Below are positions 1 through 9,065 of a stretch of DNA of 42,086 nt, in pieces. A program made the translations under genes and the position numbers. Source of the DNA: JANNBN01 sp031430595. Lineage in GTDB: Bacteria > Actinomycetota > Acidimicrobiia > Acidimicrobiales > JANYDT01. The DNA is taken from assembly GCA_031430595.1 (NCBI GenBank), contig JANPBU010000038.1, positions 1-42,086 of the forward strand, given 5' to 3'. Each line of letters starts with the position of its first letter. The first letter of the stretch is position 1. A model generated the notes under the pieces. It made no database searches. It saw only the letters and a list, made by a program, of their open reading frames with translations, and had not been told where the DNA came from.

Positions 1-29
1 CGATGCTCTATCCCCTGAGCTACGAGGGC
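1..29 (-). tRNA. tRNA 5' part, cut by window edge (probably tRNA-Arg)
   Basis: Read on the minus strand from position 29, the sequence gives a 7-nt acceptor strand GCCCTCG, then TA, a GCTC/GAGC D-stem around an AGGGGATA loop, A26, and the first bases of an anticodon stem (TCG). This is a clear tRNA 5' half; the anticodon lies outside the window. The D-arm GGATAGAGCATCG resembles actinobacterial tRNA-Arg, but the identity is inferred, not seen. Confidence 0.85.
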
Positions 30-86
30 GGATAGGCCCCTCACCTTAGTTGCTGTTGTAGAGCCTCTAGATCCTGGGGCAAACGC

Positions 87-119
87 GAACCGGCCGCGGG
101 GGTTGCCCGTGGCCGGTTC
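87..119 (-). terminator. Strong hairpin downstream of the surface-protein gene
   Basis: A 14-bp inverted repeat (87-100 with 106-119, one mismatch that would be G-U if read on the plus strand) around a 5-nt loop, GC-rich, located 25 bases beyond the stop codon of the minus-strand surface-protein gene. There is no real U-tract on either side, so it is a terminator-like or 3'-end-stabilising hairpin rather than a textbook intrinsic terminator. It also separates that gene from the tRNA. Confidence 0.5.
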
Positions 120-144
120 ACAAACGAGGGTCTTTCAGCGGATG

Positions 145-3100
145 TCAGAGTGAGGTAGTTGACATCTTTCGGCGTCGACTTACGTTGGTGATTGCTATAC
201 CAGCGGCCAACAACGCCAAACCGGTCATCACCAACACCTGGGTGTTTCCACCGGTGTAGGCGAGCGAAGCATCAATAGTGCGACCTCGTACGTCGGCAGC
301 GGAAGCGAACCCAAAGTCTTGGTCCATGTCCATTGTCTTGGCGTCGGTCAATACAACAGTGCGACGCTTAGGTCCGTTGGTCGGACCCTTAGTGGCCTGT
401 ACTTCAACCACATACGATCCGGCTGGAAGGTTATTGAACTTGTACCTACCATTTTCGTCGGTGGCCGCTTCGAACACGGTTCCGTCGGGCAGGGTCAAGT
501 TGACAATGGCACCCTCAATTGGGGGTTCGCCCGGATCCTGTTTGCCGTTTTTGTTTTTGTCAACGAAAACGGTGTCACCAATCATGCCGGTTGGTTGCCC
601 AGGAACGACAACCGGGGTCGTCGCCGGGGTTGCCTTGGTGGTCGGGGCGGCCGGAACCGTAGTGGGCGGTGTGGTTGTTGGGGCAGCCGGAACCGTCGTC
701 GAAGGCGCTGGCGTGGTTGTTGCGGGCGCTGTCACCGGCACGATTAATACCGTAGGTGTAGCTACGATACCTGCGTCAACGGTTGGCTGATGCTGGCCAG
801 CAACGAGGGCGTAGGTCGTGGTTCGACCGGTCTCCGTGTTGGCATCAGAGTCATTGCTGTCTGACCCACTGTTGGCAATCGTGAACACAAAGCCGGTTGG
901 CAGTGTGGTCTTAACAAACTCAACGCTGAAGGTACCCGGATCAAGATTTCCGAATAGATACTTTCCGTTGGAATTAGTGGTTGTTGTCGCAACGACGTTT
1001 CCGGCACCATCAAGCAGGTTGACCTTCACGCCAACGACCCCAGTTTCTCCAGCGTCTTGTTGCCCATTGGAATTGGTGTCGTACCAAACGGTGTCACCTA
1101 GTGAAGCCTTCGGGCTAATGATACCAGCGTCGACGGTGAGGTTTCGGTCGCCCGCTTCCAATTCGTATGTACCGGTACGACCAGTTTCGTCGGCGTCAGA
1201 GTCGGTCGCATCGTCACCGCTGTTCGGTGTGGTGAACGACCAACCGGAGGGAAGCGTCGTTGCAACAAACTGAACTCGGTATGCACCGGGCCGCAGGTTG
1301 TCAAAGAGGTAACAACCATTTGCGTCGGTGGTAGCCGTTGCGATAACGGTTCCTGAGCTATTGAGAAGTTGAACGGTTACGCCGGCAACCCCAGGTTCGT
1401 CGGCATCTTGTTGGCCGTTGCGATTGAGGTCGTACCAAACACAGTCACCGAGTGCAGCGGCACGAAAGAGGCCAAAGTCGACTGTGTAGTTACTACGGTC
1501 ATTCGACGTTGTATCGGTGAGCCCGGTGAGTACTCCATCCGTTGTTGGCTCCGATCCACCTAGGGTGATGAGCGCTGACGTTACGACCGCACCAGAATTG
1601 CTTCCGTTGTCATCGTTGTTGATATCATTGTCAGGGTCTGGTGCAACTTCGTAAGTACCTGTAGCAGATGCGTTGGTTCCGGTAGAAGTTTTGAAGCCGG
1701 TTGGCGGTGTGATTTCGACCCGATAGTCACCAGCGCCAAGGCCAGCAAACACGTACTGACCGTTAGCAATCGTCGTGGTTGAAGCAACGAGTGCACCAGA
1801 GGCACTGTACAAGCGAACCGGAACGCTTCCGATTCCGGCTTCTGAACCATCGACCACACCGTTGTTGTTGGCATCAAGCCAGACGAGGTTGCCAATTGAG
1901 TAGTTGCCAACGGTGGTCGGTGGTGAGAAATGGAACCCGAAGTCGACCGTCATATTGGCCCGGTTATCGAGGGTTCCTTGACCCTCGAAAAGGTCAGTTT
2001 CACCTGAAGGCTCAGGGGTAACGCCACCGAGGGTGATCACGCCGGAGGTCGCCATATTGGCGCTTCCAATTCCATTATCTGAAGCGACCCCACCCGATGC
2101 TGCGTCGACGTCGGCGTCACCACTGAGTTCATCTAACGTTGATGACAGGTACCCGGTTGGTGCGGTGACCTTTACTTTGTATTGACCGGCGGCGAGTTGA
2201 TCAAAGCGGTAGTACCCGCCGTTGGCCGTAGTAATGAGGGTTTGGGTGAGCGGGCCGGTTCCGTCAGGATCAATCGAAGCTCCGGCCGCAGTCAACAATT
2301 CAACGGTTGCGCCGTTCAGCCCAACTTCGGTTGCATCAAGAATTGAATCGTCATCAGTATCGATCCATACCCTGTTTCCGAGGCTGTACCCCTGAAAGAA
2401 ACCGAAGTCTATGGTGTGATCGTTCGACCCGGCGGTTCCGGTGCTGAAGCTGACCTGCACATCCGCTGCGACCGTTACACCGTCCGAGTCAGAGTCGGCC
2501 GCAGTGGGATCACCAGCGAGCGCTGCGGTTGTTCTTGTTGTAGGTGTGTATCCGGTCAACACAGTCTGCGGTTCGATCTTCACTGTGAACGAAGTAATCG
2601 GGGTGAGAGCAGCAATTGCGTAAATCTCAGATGCTGTCGAGGTGCCCGCAGCCGACGAGAACCAGTATTGTCCGAGCGCGTCGGTGGTTGCGGTTCCGAT
2701 TAGATTTGCAGCCGAATCGAACAGCTTTACGACGACACCAGCTAGTGGTGCCTCGCCCGGATCTTGTTGACCGTTTTTGTCGGTATCAACCCACACACGG
2801 TTACCTACTTCGATGGGGGCCTGATCGCACAGTGCTTCCAGGTCACCCAAGCCGTTGGCTTTGCCTAGGGATGCGGGAATCGGTCCGGCCGGGTTACCGG
2901 CGCCGCCATCTCGATAGATTTCGGTTGTAGCTCCGTCGGCACCGGTGATTGAGTTGAATCGTTTGACGCCACCCGAATCGAGCGCAGCAGGGTCCATCGA
3001 ACTCAGCACCAGGTTGCCGGTGCCGGGAAGGAGTACTAGGCCACCATTGGATGTTTCCTGGTGAAAAGTTCCGAATTTGTCATTTGAATAGAACTCGCCA

Positions 3101-4674
3101 CCACCAGGACCTTCAGCGTTTACCGAGTTTGACGGACATGCAGCGGTTCCTTCAAGCACGAGGCCGGTTGCGGTGTTACAAACCCGCAGGATGTCACCAC
3201 CGGACACGCCGGTGATTCCGTTCGCTGCCGGGTAGGTGCCGAGCGGGTTGTTGTTTCGGTGACCTACCTGATCGCCGAATCGATCACGAAAACCAAGCAC
3301 AAGTGAACCGTCGGAATCGAACCCGATATCGGCCAGCATGGCTTGCGGGTAGGCAGCAACGACGTATTCCAACGCCCCACCGGGGCCACTTTGCATTGTC
3401 GCTGCATCGTATGTGGTCACCCAGTTTTTCCAGTTCGAAACGGCTGTTGCCGGCGCGGTGAACACCGAGCCCTTCGTATAGGCGAGGCTGAACGTAGGTA
3501 CCTCTAGGGTCCACGTTCCGGTCGACGGGTTAAACGACACCACATCGGCTTGTAGTGACGTTGTACAAACTACGCCTACATAGATCTTTCCATCGTGAGG
3601 CGCCACGGCCATCGGCTTATCACACGCACTACCACCGAGTGAGTTACCAACCGCAGTAGCCGTGGGGGCGGTTCCGTTTGTTGGAAGCGCTAGTGAGTAC
3701 AGCTTGTTGTCGGCGAGCGACGTGAACCACGCTGTGGTGTTGTCTTCACTTATGTCTATGTCGCCGAGCCCTACTCGACCAACAGCATCGAATGCTGTCG
3801 CGTCGGTGGAGGGCACTGTTCGTCCAGCAAGCCCACGGTCTGTATTTGTTCCGATGGTTCCGACAGCTACCCCGAGTGTTGACGTATTAACGCTCCAAGC
3901 AACCGCACCGGCCGCGTCGACAGCGTAAATACCGCCAAGCCCCTGGGGGCCGACTGCGGTATGGCGCTTTAGATACGCCGACGCCAATGTTTGTTTGGTC
4001 GCCCGGTTGTATGCGACGCCATAAATCGAACCGATCGAGCTATTGACGGTCAGCCCAGCTGCAGTCCCCGACGTGAACGGCATCTTGTAGAGAGAAAAGT
4101 CTGTTGCAAGGGGAGCGTTGCCGTTCGTGGCACAACTAATCACCAGTTCGGGGTTTGCCTGGCAATAGTCTGCGGGGTTAGCAACGGCGTACGAAACGCT
4201 CGAAGTTCCTGGCGTCACGAATTGAACCGAAGATCCATTGTTTGACCCGTGGGCCGATGACTTCAACCAAGCGGGAAGTGCCCGCTCCGATTCGTCAAAG
4301 ACCGAGTCAGCGTTTGTATCGAGTCCGTAAAACTCGACCCGAGCCTTGTCGTCAGCATTAACCCCGAGAATCGACCACGCGCCTGCCGCATCGGTTTTCA
4401 CCGGGCCGTACGTCGTACGCATATCGTCAGTTGTGTTCAAAACAGTGTCAGCACCAGCCGTCTGCCCGAACGCCTTGACCCAAACCCCAGCAATGAAGCG
4501 CTCTGCAGGGTCTTTGATGCCGTTCTGGTTGAAATCTCGGAACACTGTGCCCGAGATCGCCCCGGTCGCAGCGGTGGCAGATCCACCGAGCGAGAGGGCG
4601 GCTGAGACCGGAATACCGATCACCAATAGGGCTGACAAACTAAGGCGACTGCCTCGAAACAACTGACTTCGCAC
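145..4674 (-). CDS. SdrD_B-repeat cell-surface protein with LAYTG sorting signal
   Basis: Large secreted, probably wall-anchored protein of about 1509 residues. Starting at GTG 4674, it has a positive n-region, a hydrophobic core (SALLVIGIPVSAALSL) and a likely signal-peptidase site near SATA-ATG. One SdrD_B-like repeat follows (GTVFRDFNQNGIKDPAE), then about 450 residues with a Gly/Asp-rich, propeller-like character (YGVAYN, IYAVDAAG, GDIDISED), then six more SdrD_B-like repeats, each opening with a G-x-VWxDxNxNGxQDxxE calcium-binding-loop pattern and closing with YxFxxLxxGxYxV. A Pro/Thr-rich stalk precedes the last repeat. The C-terminus is LAYTGG, a hydrophobic helix and RRRK: a complete sorting signal of the LAxTG kind that class E sortases of actinobacteria recognise. 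No sortase gene lies in the window. Adhesion or cell-surface structure is an inference from the architecture. Confidence 0.9.
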   Translation of the reverse strand: MRSQLFRGSRLSLSALLVIGIPVSAALSLGGSATAATGAISGTVFRDFNQNGIKDPAERFIAGVWVKAFGQTAGADTVLNTTDDMRTTYGPVKTDAAGAWSILGVNADDKARVEFYGLDTNADSVFDESERALPAWLKSSAHGSNNGSSVQFVTPGTSSVSYAVANPADYCQANPELVISCATNGNAPLATDFSLYKMPFTSGTAAGLTVNSSIGSIYGVAYNRATKQTLASAYLKRHTAVGPQGLGGIYAVDAAGAVAWSVNTSTLGVAVGTIGTNTDRGLAGRTVPSTDATAFDAVGRVGLGDIDISEDNTTAWFTSLADNKLYSLALPTNGTAPTATAVGNSLGGSACDKPMAVAPHDGKIYVGVVCTTSLQADVVSFNPSTGTWTLEVPTFSLAYTKGSVFTAPATAVSNWKNWVTTYDAATMQSGPGGALEYVVAAYPQAMLADIGFDSDGSLVLGFRDRFGDQVGHRNNNPLGTYPAANGITGVSGGDILRVCNTATGLVLEGTAACPSNSVNAEGPGGGEFYSNDKFGTFHQETSNGGLVLLPGTGNLVLSSMDPAALDSGGVKRFNSITGADGATTEIYRDGGAGNPAGPIPASLGKANGLGDLEALCDQAPIEVGNRVWVDTDKNGQQDPGEAPLAGVVVKLFDSAANLIGTATTDALGQYWFSSAAGTSTASEIYAIAALTPITSFTVKIEPQTVLTGYTPTTRTTAALAGDPTAADSDSDGVTVAADVQVSFSTGTAGSNDHTIDFGFFQGYSLGNRVWIDTDDDSILDATEVGLNGATVELLTAAGASIDPDGTGPLTQTLITTANGGYYRFDQLAAGQYKVKVTAPTGYLSSTLDELSGDADVDAASGGVASDNGIGSANMATSGVITLGGVTPEPSGETDLFEGQGTLDNRANMTVDFGFHFSPPTTVGNYSIGNLVWLDANNNGVVDGSEAGIGSVPVRLYSASGALVASTTTIANGQYVFAGLGAGDYRVEITPPTGFKTSTGTNASATGTYEVAPDPDNDINNDDNGSNSGAVVTSALITLGGSEPTTDGVLTGLTDTTSNDRSNYTVDFGLFRAAALGDCVWYDLNRNGQQDADEPGVAGVTVQLLNSSGTVIATATTDANGCYLFDNLRPGAYRVQFVATTLPSGWSFTTPNSGDDATDSDADETGRTGTYELEAGDRNLTVDAGIISPKASLGDTVWYDTNSNGQQDAGETGVVGVKVNLLDGAGNVVATTTTNSNGKYLFGNLDPGTFSVEFVKTTLPTGFVFTIANSGSDSNDSDANTETGRTTTYALVAGQHQPTVDAGIVATPTVLIVPVTAPATTTPAPSTTVPAAPTTTPPTTVPAAPTTKATPATTPVVVPGQPTGMIGDTVFVDKNKNGKQDPGEPPIEGAIVNLTLPDGTVFEAATDENGRYKFNNLPAGSYVVEVQATKGPTNGPKRRTVVLTDAKTMDMDQDFGFASAADVRGRTIDASLAYTGGNTQVLVMTGLALLAAGIAITNVSRRRKMSTTSL

Positions 4675-4679
4675 GTGAA

Positions 4680-4686
4680 CTCCTTC
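4680..4686 (-). promoter_or_regulatory. Shine-Dalgarno that sets the surface-protein start
   Basis: On the minus strand GAAGGAG ends 5 nt before GTG at 4674. The longest reading frame starts 13 codons earlier (ATG 4713) but that ATG has no such site and would put extra charged residues before the signal peptide. The GTG start is preferred. Confidence 0.7.
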
Positions 4687-4934
4687 AAAAGCGGATGCCT
4701 TGATATCGGCCATGTCGGTTCAGTACTTAATGTTGATGAGGAATATTTCTGCATATTTGAGAAGATTTTCGTAACTGAACACCTCCTCACTCACATTTCG
4801 TGGCCGATAGAGGTGGTGTCGATCACTCTTCGCAACAACCTTGACGAATCAATAAGTCACCTGTTGGTCCGGACTGTTGTGGCGGCCGGTTAGGTCGTCT
4901 AGTTGCGGGTTAGGTTGAACTGGGCGGGGGCCGA

Positions 4935-4946
4935 TACGGTTTGGCA
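4935..4946 (+). promoter_or_regulatory. Candidate leaderless -10 element before the luciferase-like gene
   Basis: TACGGT (4935-4940) lies 6 nt before GTG 4947, the spacing expected if transcription begins at the start codon. A TTGAAC at 4915-4920 is too close (14 nt) to be a good -35. The rest of 4714-4934 holds no gene I can support. Confidence 0.35.
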
Positions 4947-5990
4947 GTGGACGTTGGCCTGCTTTCGCTCGGTGATCTCATAACTGACCCGGTAACCGGG
5001 CAGCGAAGAACTCATGCGGAGCGTCACCGAAACATTGTCGATCAGGCGGTTCTTGCCGAGGCTGTCGGGTTTTCGTCGGTTCACCTGGGCGAGCATCATT
5101 TTTGCGACTACATACTTTCTGCTCCGCCAGTGGTGTTGGGGGCGATCGCCGAGCGAACCACAACCCTTCGACTGTCAACCGGTGTAGCTCTCGGGGTAAA
5201 CCTTGACCCCTTACGAATTGCCGAAGACTATGCAACCGTCGACGTGCTTTCGGGTGGCCGAGTAGAACCCTGTATCGGTCGAGGCACTTTCTTTCCGCAT
5301 ACTTACGATGCGTTTGGCCAAGACCAATCGATAGCGAAGGAAGTATTTGCAGAACACCTCGAATTGCTGGTGAAGGTGTGGGAGTCAGAGTCAGTGAACT
5401 GGTCAGGGGTACACCGTTCGCCGGTGACCGATCTCACCGTGATGCCGCGACCAGTTCAAACGCCCCGGCCTCCGATTTGGGCGGGGGTTGGTGCGTCAGC
5501 CGATTCGATTGACCTTGCTGCCCGACTCGGTCTCTGGATAATGTTGCCTACCGTTTTTGGAACCGTCGATATGTTCCGCAGGGCCGTCGACTTCTATGAA
5601 GCTCGTTGGGAGCACTACGGGCACCCGGTTTCGGGCAAAAAGATTGGGTGCTGTACCCACACTTTTGTTCACGAATCGTCTCAACGGGCGAAGGAAATCT
5701 GGGAGCCTCGCTACCGCGCTTATATCGAATGGGTGAACGATTTGCAGTTCCAGTCATCTGGGGGTCGTAATGCTGGTCTCGGTGGATTTGACTTTGACAC
5801 CTTGCTTGCAAACACCGCAATGTGCGGGTCACCTGAACAACTCATTGATCGAATGGGCCAAATTTCTGAGGCGTTACATCTCGACACACAAATCTTGATG
5901 TTCGATATGGGCGGCATGCCCGATGCTGAATTGTTCGCATGCATGGAGTTAACCGGAAAAGAGGTCATCTCGGCGGTCGCTGCCTTCTAA
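4947..5990 (+). CDS. LLM-class flavin-dependent oxidoreductase (luciferase-like)
   Basis: About 347 residues. The opening VDVGLLSLGDLI, the HLGEHHF segment, the block LRLSTGVALGVNLDPLRIAEDYATVDVLSGGRVEPCIGRG and the region PRPVQTPRPPIWAGVGAS are characteristic of bacterial luciferase-like monooxygenases, TIM-barrel enzymes that use reduced flavin (FMNH2 or F420H2). The substrate and cofactor cannot be decided from sequence; F420 is common in this group of actinobacteria. GTG 4947 is preferred over TTG 4941 because it gives the family-typical N-terminus and fits a leaderless -10. It ends 6 nt before argS, so the two may be cotranscribed. Confidence 0.85.
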   Translation: MDVGLLSLGDLITDPVTGQRRTHAERHRNIVDQAVLAEAVGFSSVHLGEHHFCDYILSAPPVVLGAIAERTTTLRLSTGVALGVNLDPLRIAEDYATVDVLSGGRVEPCIGRGTFFPHTYDAFGQDQSIAKEVFAEHLELLVKVWESESVNWSGVHRSPVTDLTVMPRPVQTPRPPIWAGVGASADSIDLAARLGLWIMLPTVFGTVDMFRRAVDFYEARWEHYGHPVSGKKIGCCTHTFVHESSQRAKEIWEPRYRAYIEWVNDLQFQSSGGRNAGLGGFDFDTLLANTAMCGSPEQLIDRMGQISEALHLDTQILMFDMGGMPDAELFACMELTGKEVISAVAAF

Positions 5991-5996
5991 CCTGGG

Positions 5997-7781
5997 ATGA
6001 CCATGTCTGCCGTAGCTTCCATTCTGAGCGATGCAATAGTCGCTGCTTTCCACGCCATTGAGGTTGAACCTCCGCTGACGATGTCGTTGGAAGTACCGTC
6101 ACGTCGCGAGCATGGCGATTGGTCGTCGAATGCCGCAATGCTGGCATCGAAGGCCGCTGGGCGAAACCCGCGAGATTTGGCAGGTGCGCTTGTCGAACAG
6201 CTGAATACAAACAAAGCTGCCCATGTCTTGAGGGTCGAGATTGCGGGTCCTGGGTTTGTCAACTTTCACCTGGCCGACTCGTGGTTGCATGACGTCGTGC
6301 GAGACGTCGTTGCCGAAGGCCGGGAGAACTACGGCAAGGTTGATGTTGGCAACGGCAAGAGCGTGATAGTCGAATATGTGAGCGCTAATCCGACCGGTCC
6401 CCTGCATGCCGGTCATGCGCGGTGGGCATCGTTCGGCGACGCGTTGAGCCGGGTGTTAGCTCGAGCCAATTTTGCGGTGCATCGCGAGTTTTACGTGAAC
6501 GATCGAGGCGTTCAAATACAGCACTACGCGAATTCGCTTCGGGCACGACGAGACGGGACTGAACTTCCTGAAAACGGTTACGCCGGTCAATACGTTATCG
6601 AGTGGGCAGCGGAAATGCCCGCTGACGCTGATCCGCTTGAGTGGGGTTTGACTAAAGCTCACGAGTACCAACGCGACACCATGAAGCGAATGAATGTTGA
6701 GTTTGATACGTGGTCGAGTGAACGGGCCATTGCGCAGCGGGGCGATGTAGAGGTTGCCCTCTCCGAACTGACCGCACGCGGTGCGACATATGTTGCAGTG
6801 CACCCTGAAAATACGAACGATCGAACAGACGACGACGCACCAACAACGGAAGGGGGAGACCCGGCGACGTGGCTACGAACGACGTCACAACTGAACCCGA
6901 AGTCGAAGAAGCCGTTTGATGATGCCGACCGTGTGCTTATCAAGGGTGATGGTCAGTACACGTACTTCATGCCCGATATTGCCTATCACTTCAATAAATT
7001 TTCACGGGCAGATTTGCTGATCGACATTCTTGGTGCTGACCATCACGGCTACGTCGGACGAATGAAGGCGGCCATGATGTGCTTGGGTCATGACCCGGGT
7101 GATCTCGAAATTTTGATCGGGCAGAACTGTGTATTGCTTCGAAACGGCGAAGAAGTCAAAATGTCGAAGCGAACCGGCGACTTCATTGAGTTGGCCGAAA
7201 TCATTGATGAGGTAGGTCCCGATGTAGCGAAGCTCACCTTTCTGCTTCAATCGATTGATACCCGTCAAACGGTTGATCTTGGTGTGATTGCGTCGTCGAA
7301 GCTTGATAATCCAGTTCACTACATTCACTATGCGCACGCACGTATTCATGGTATCGGCCGTAAAGCGGTCGAGTTGGGTTTCGTCCGACTGCCAATTGGT
7401 GATGTTGATCTGTCACTGTTGGCCGACGAGGCTGAACTCGATGTGCTGCGAAGCCTTTCAGGGTTTTCCGCGGTTGTTCGGCAAGCAGCGATCGATCGTG
7501 CCCCGCATAAAGTTACGACGTGGCTTCGAGAACTTGCCGGAACGTTTCAATCGTTTTACGGCAAATGTCCGGTGTTGGCTTCCTCTGTCGATGAGCCCCG
7601 ACGTCAAGCGCGATTTTGGTTGGTGGAAGCTACCCGGATCGGGCTCTCGGCGGGCCTTGACCTTCTTGGTGTGAGCGCGCCTGAACGCATGGACGACCTA
7701 AACGATCTTACAAACGACTTAAACGACCTCACAAAAGACTACGAAGCTGAAACCCAGCTTGCAGAAGGCAACGCACCCTAA
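5997..7781 (+). CDS. argS: Arginyl-tRNA synthetase
   Basis: 594 residues, class I aminoacyl-tRNA synthetase charging tRNA-Arg. Visible: the N-terminal Add-1-type domain; SANPTGPLHAGH carrying the HIGH-equivalent HAGH at about residues 137-140; KMSKR at about 388-392 inside EEVKMSKRTGDFIEL; and the DALR anticodon-binding domain near the end. ArgS proteins normally finish at a (P/V)ERM motif; here GVSAPERM is followed by a 29-residue polar tail containing a duplicated heptad (DLNDLTN, DLNDLTK), see the separate repeat entry. An alternative ATG at 6003 is possible. The stop codon touches the lysA start (TAAATG), indicating translational coupling. Confidence 0.97.
   Translation: MTMSAVASILSDAIVAAFHAIEVEPPLTMSLEVPSRREHGDWSSNAAMLASKAAGRNPRDLAGALVEQLNTNKAAHVLRVEIAGPGFVNFHLADSWLHDVVRDVVAEGRENYGKVDVGNGKSVIVEYVSANPTGPLHAGHARWASFGDALSRVLARANFAVHREFYVNDRGVQIQHYANSLRARRDGTELPENGYAGQYVIEWAAEMPADADPLEWGLTKAHEYQRDTMKRMNVEFDTWSSERAIAQRGDVEVALSELTARGATYVAVHPENTNDRTDDDAPTTEGGDPATWLRTTSQLNPKSKKPFDDADRVLIKGDGQYTYFMPDIAYHFNKFSRADLLIDILGADHHGYVGRMKAAMMCLGHDPGDLEILIGQNCVLLRNGEEVKMSKRTGDFIELAEIIDEVGPDVAKLTFLLQSIDTRQTVDLGVIASSKLDNPVHYIHYAHARIHGIGRKAVELGFVRLPIGDVDLSLLADEAELDVLRSLSGFSAVVRQAAIDRAPHKVTTWLRELAGTFQSFYGKCPVLASSVDEPRRQARFWLVEATRIGLSAGLDLLGVSAPERMDDLNDLTNDLNDLTKDYEAETQLAEGNAP
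7695..7736 (+). repeat. 21-bp tandem duplication in the argS 3' end
   Basis: Two adjacent 21-bp units (7695-7715, 7716-7736), in frame and slightly diverged, encode DLNDLTN and DLNDLTK. They lie just after the codon (7689-7691) at which ArgS proteins normally end, so they form part of a C-terminal extension. Looks like a replication-slippage product kept in frame. Confidence 0.75.
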
Positions 7782-9065
7782 ATGGCTAACCCAATTCATT
7801 CCCGACTTCTGCCCTCCACCTGGACCTCGACCGAAGCTGGACGATTGTTGGTGGGTGGTTGCGACATTGTCGATTTGGCCGACGAGTACGGTACTCCTCT
7901 ATTTGTATATGACGAGTGGATGCTTCGTCAGCGATGTCAACAAGCTATCTATGCGTTCGGTCCAGGTGTTTCGTATGCCACGAAGGCTTTCCTTTGTGCA
8001 GCGATGGCGCGGATAGCGAACGAGGAAGGCTTGCACCTCGACGTCGCAACGGCGGGCGAAATGTTTGTCGCATTGCGGGCTGGTGTCCCAGCCGAAAAGA
8101 TTGCCTTTCATGGAAACAATAAGTCCACACAGGAATTGACCTATGCGCTTCAGCAGAAGTGTGGGCGGATTGTGGTTGATTCGCTGCAGGAACTCGAGCG
8201 CCTCAAGCGCCTTGCTGGCTTTGGCTACGCAAAGCCCAAGGTGCTTATTCGAGTGACCCCCGGTGTCGAAGCTCACACCCACGAATTCATTGCAACGGGG
8301 CACGAAGATGTCAAGTTTGGGTTGTCGATCAAGAGTGGTGCAGCTATCGAGGCGGTTATTCGTGCCCGCCGCGATGACAGCGGTGTTGAACTTGTCGGAA
8401 TCCATGCGCACGTAGGAAGTCAAGTAACTGACGTGTCGTCGTTTTCGAAGGTCGTCGAAGTGATGGCCGCGTTCTTTTTGCCTCTCGGGCTTCCAGAACT
8501 GGTGATTGGCGGAGGTCTTGGCGTGGCGTACACGATGGGCGAGGCAGCACCAACGATTGCCGAGTGGGGTGACGTTGTGCGTACAGCTTGTAACGAGGCC
8601 GGAATCTCTAGTTCGGTGCACGTTGGTGTTGAACCGGGCCGAGCTATCGTGGCGCAGGCCGGGCTCACGTTGTATCGGGTCGGAACAATCAAAGATCTTC
8701 CCGACATACGAACGTACGTGAGTGTTGACGGGGGAATGAGCGACAACCTTCGACCGATGCTTTACGGGGCCGAGTACGAGGCGTTTCTGCCCAGGGCTGT
8801 TAACGCTGAACGTACCAAGGCCATTCGGCTGGTCGGCAAACACTGTGAGTCTGGTGACATGCTCATTAAAGAGGCTTGGGTACCCGACGATATTGCGATT
8901 GGTGACGTTCTTTGCACCCCCGTGACTGGTGCGTACGGGTATTCGATGGCCAATAACTACAACCGGGTTCCCAAACCGGCTGTTGTGTTTGTGTCGGACG
9001 GTAAAGCTCGGGTTGTGGTTCGTCGTGAGACATACGAAGACCTCATAAACCTCGATATCTTCTAG
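7782..9065 (+). CDS. lysA: Diaminopimelate decarboxylase
   Basis: 427 residues, group IV PLP decarboxylase that converts meso-diaminopimelate to L-lysine. Visible: SYATKAF with the PLP lysine at about residue 68, the HGNNKS block, VDS/GIHAHVGSQ, the phosphate-binding stretch VIGGGLGVAY, GVEPGRAIV, and CESGDML with the catalytic cysteine at about 355, followed by GAYGYSMANNYN. The length is normal. ATG begins directly after the argS TAA with only a distant purine-rich site (AGAAGG about 13 nt upstream), so translation probably depends on coupling to argS. Confidence 0.97.
   Translation: MANPIHSRLLPSTWTSTEAGRLLVGGCDIVDLADEYGTPLFVYDEWMLRQRCQQAIYAFGPGVSYATKAFLCAAMARIANEEGLHLDVATAGEMFVALRAGVPAEKIAFHGNNKSTQELTYALQQKCGRIVVDSLQELERLKRLAGFGYAKPKVLIRVTPGVEAHTHEFIATGHEDVKFGLSIKSGAAIEAVIRARRDDSGVELVGIHAHVGSQVTDVSSFSKVVEVMAAFFLPLGLPELVIGGGLGVAYTMGEAAPTIAEWGDVVRTACNEAGISSSVHVGVEPGRAIVAQAGLTLYRVGTIKDLPDIRTYVSVDGGMSDNLRPMLYGAEYEAFLPRAVNAERTKAIRLVGKHCESGDMLIKEAWVPDDIAIGDVLCTPVTGAYGYSMANNYNRVPKPAVVFVSDGKARVVVRRETYEDLINLDIF

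Noticed and set aside
4675..4893. 72-codon plus-strand frame upstream of the luciferase-like gene
   Set aside because: No ribosome site, no domain, overlaps the signal-peptide start and Shine-Dalgarno of the surface protein on the other strand.
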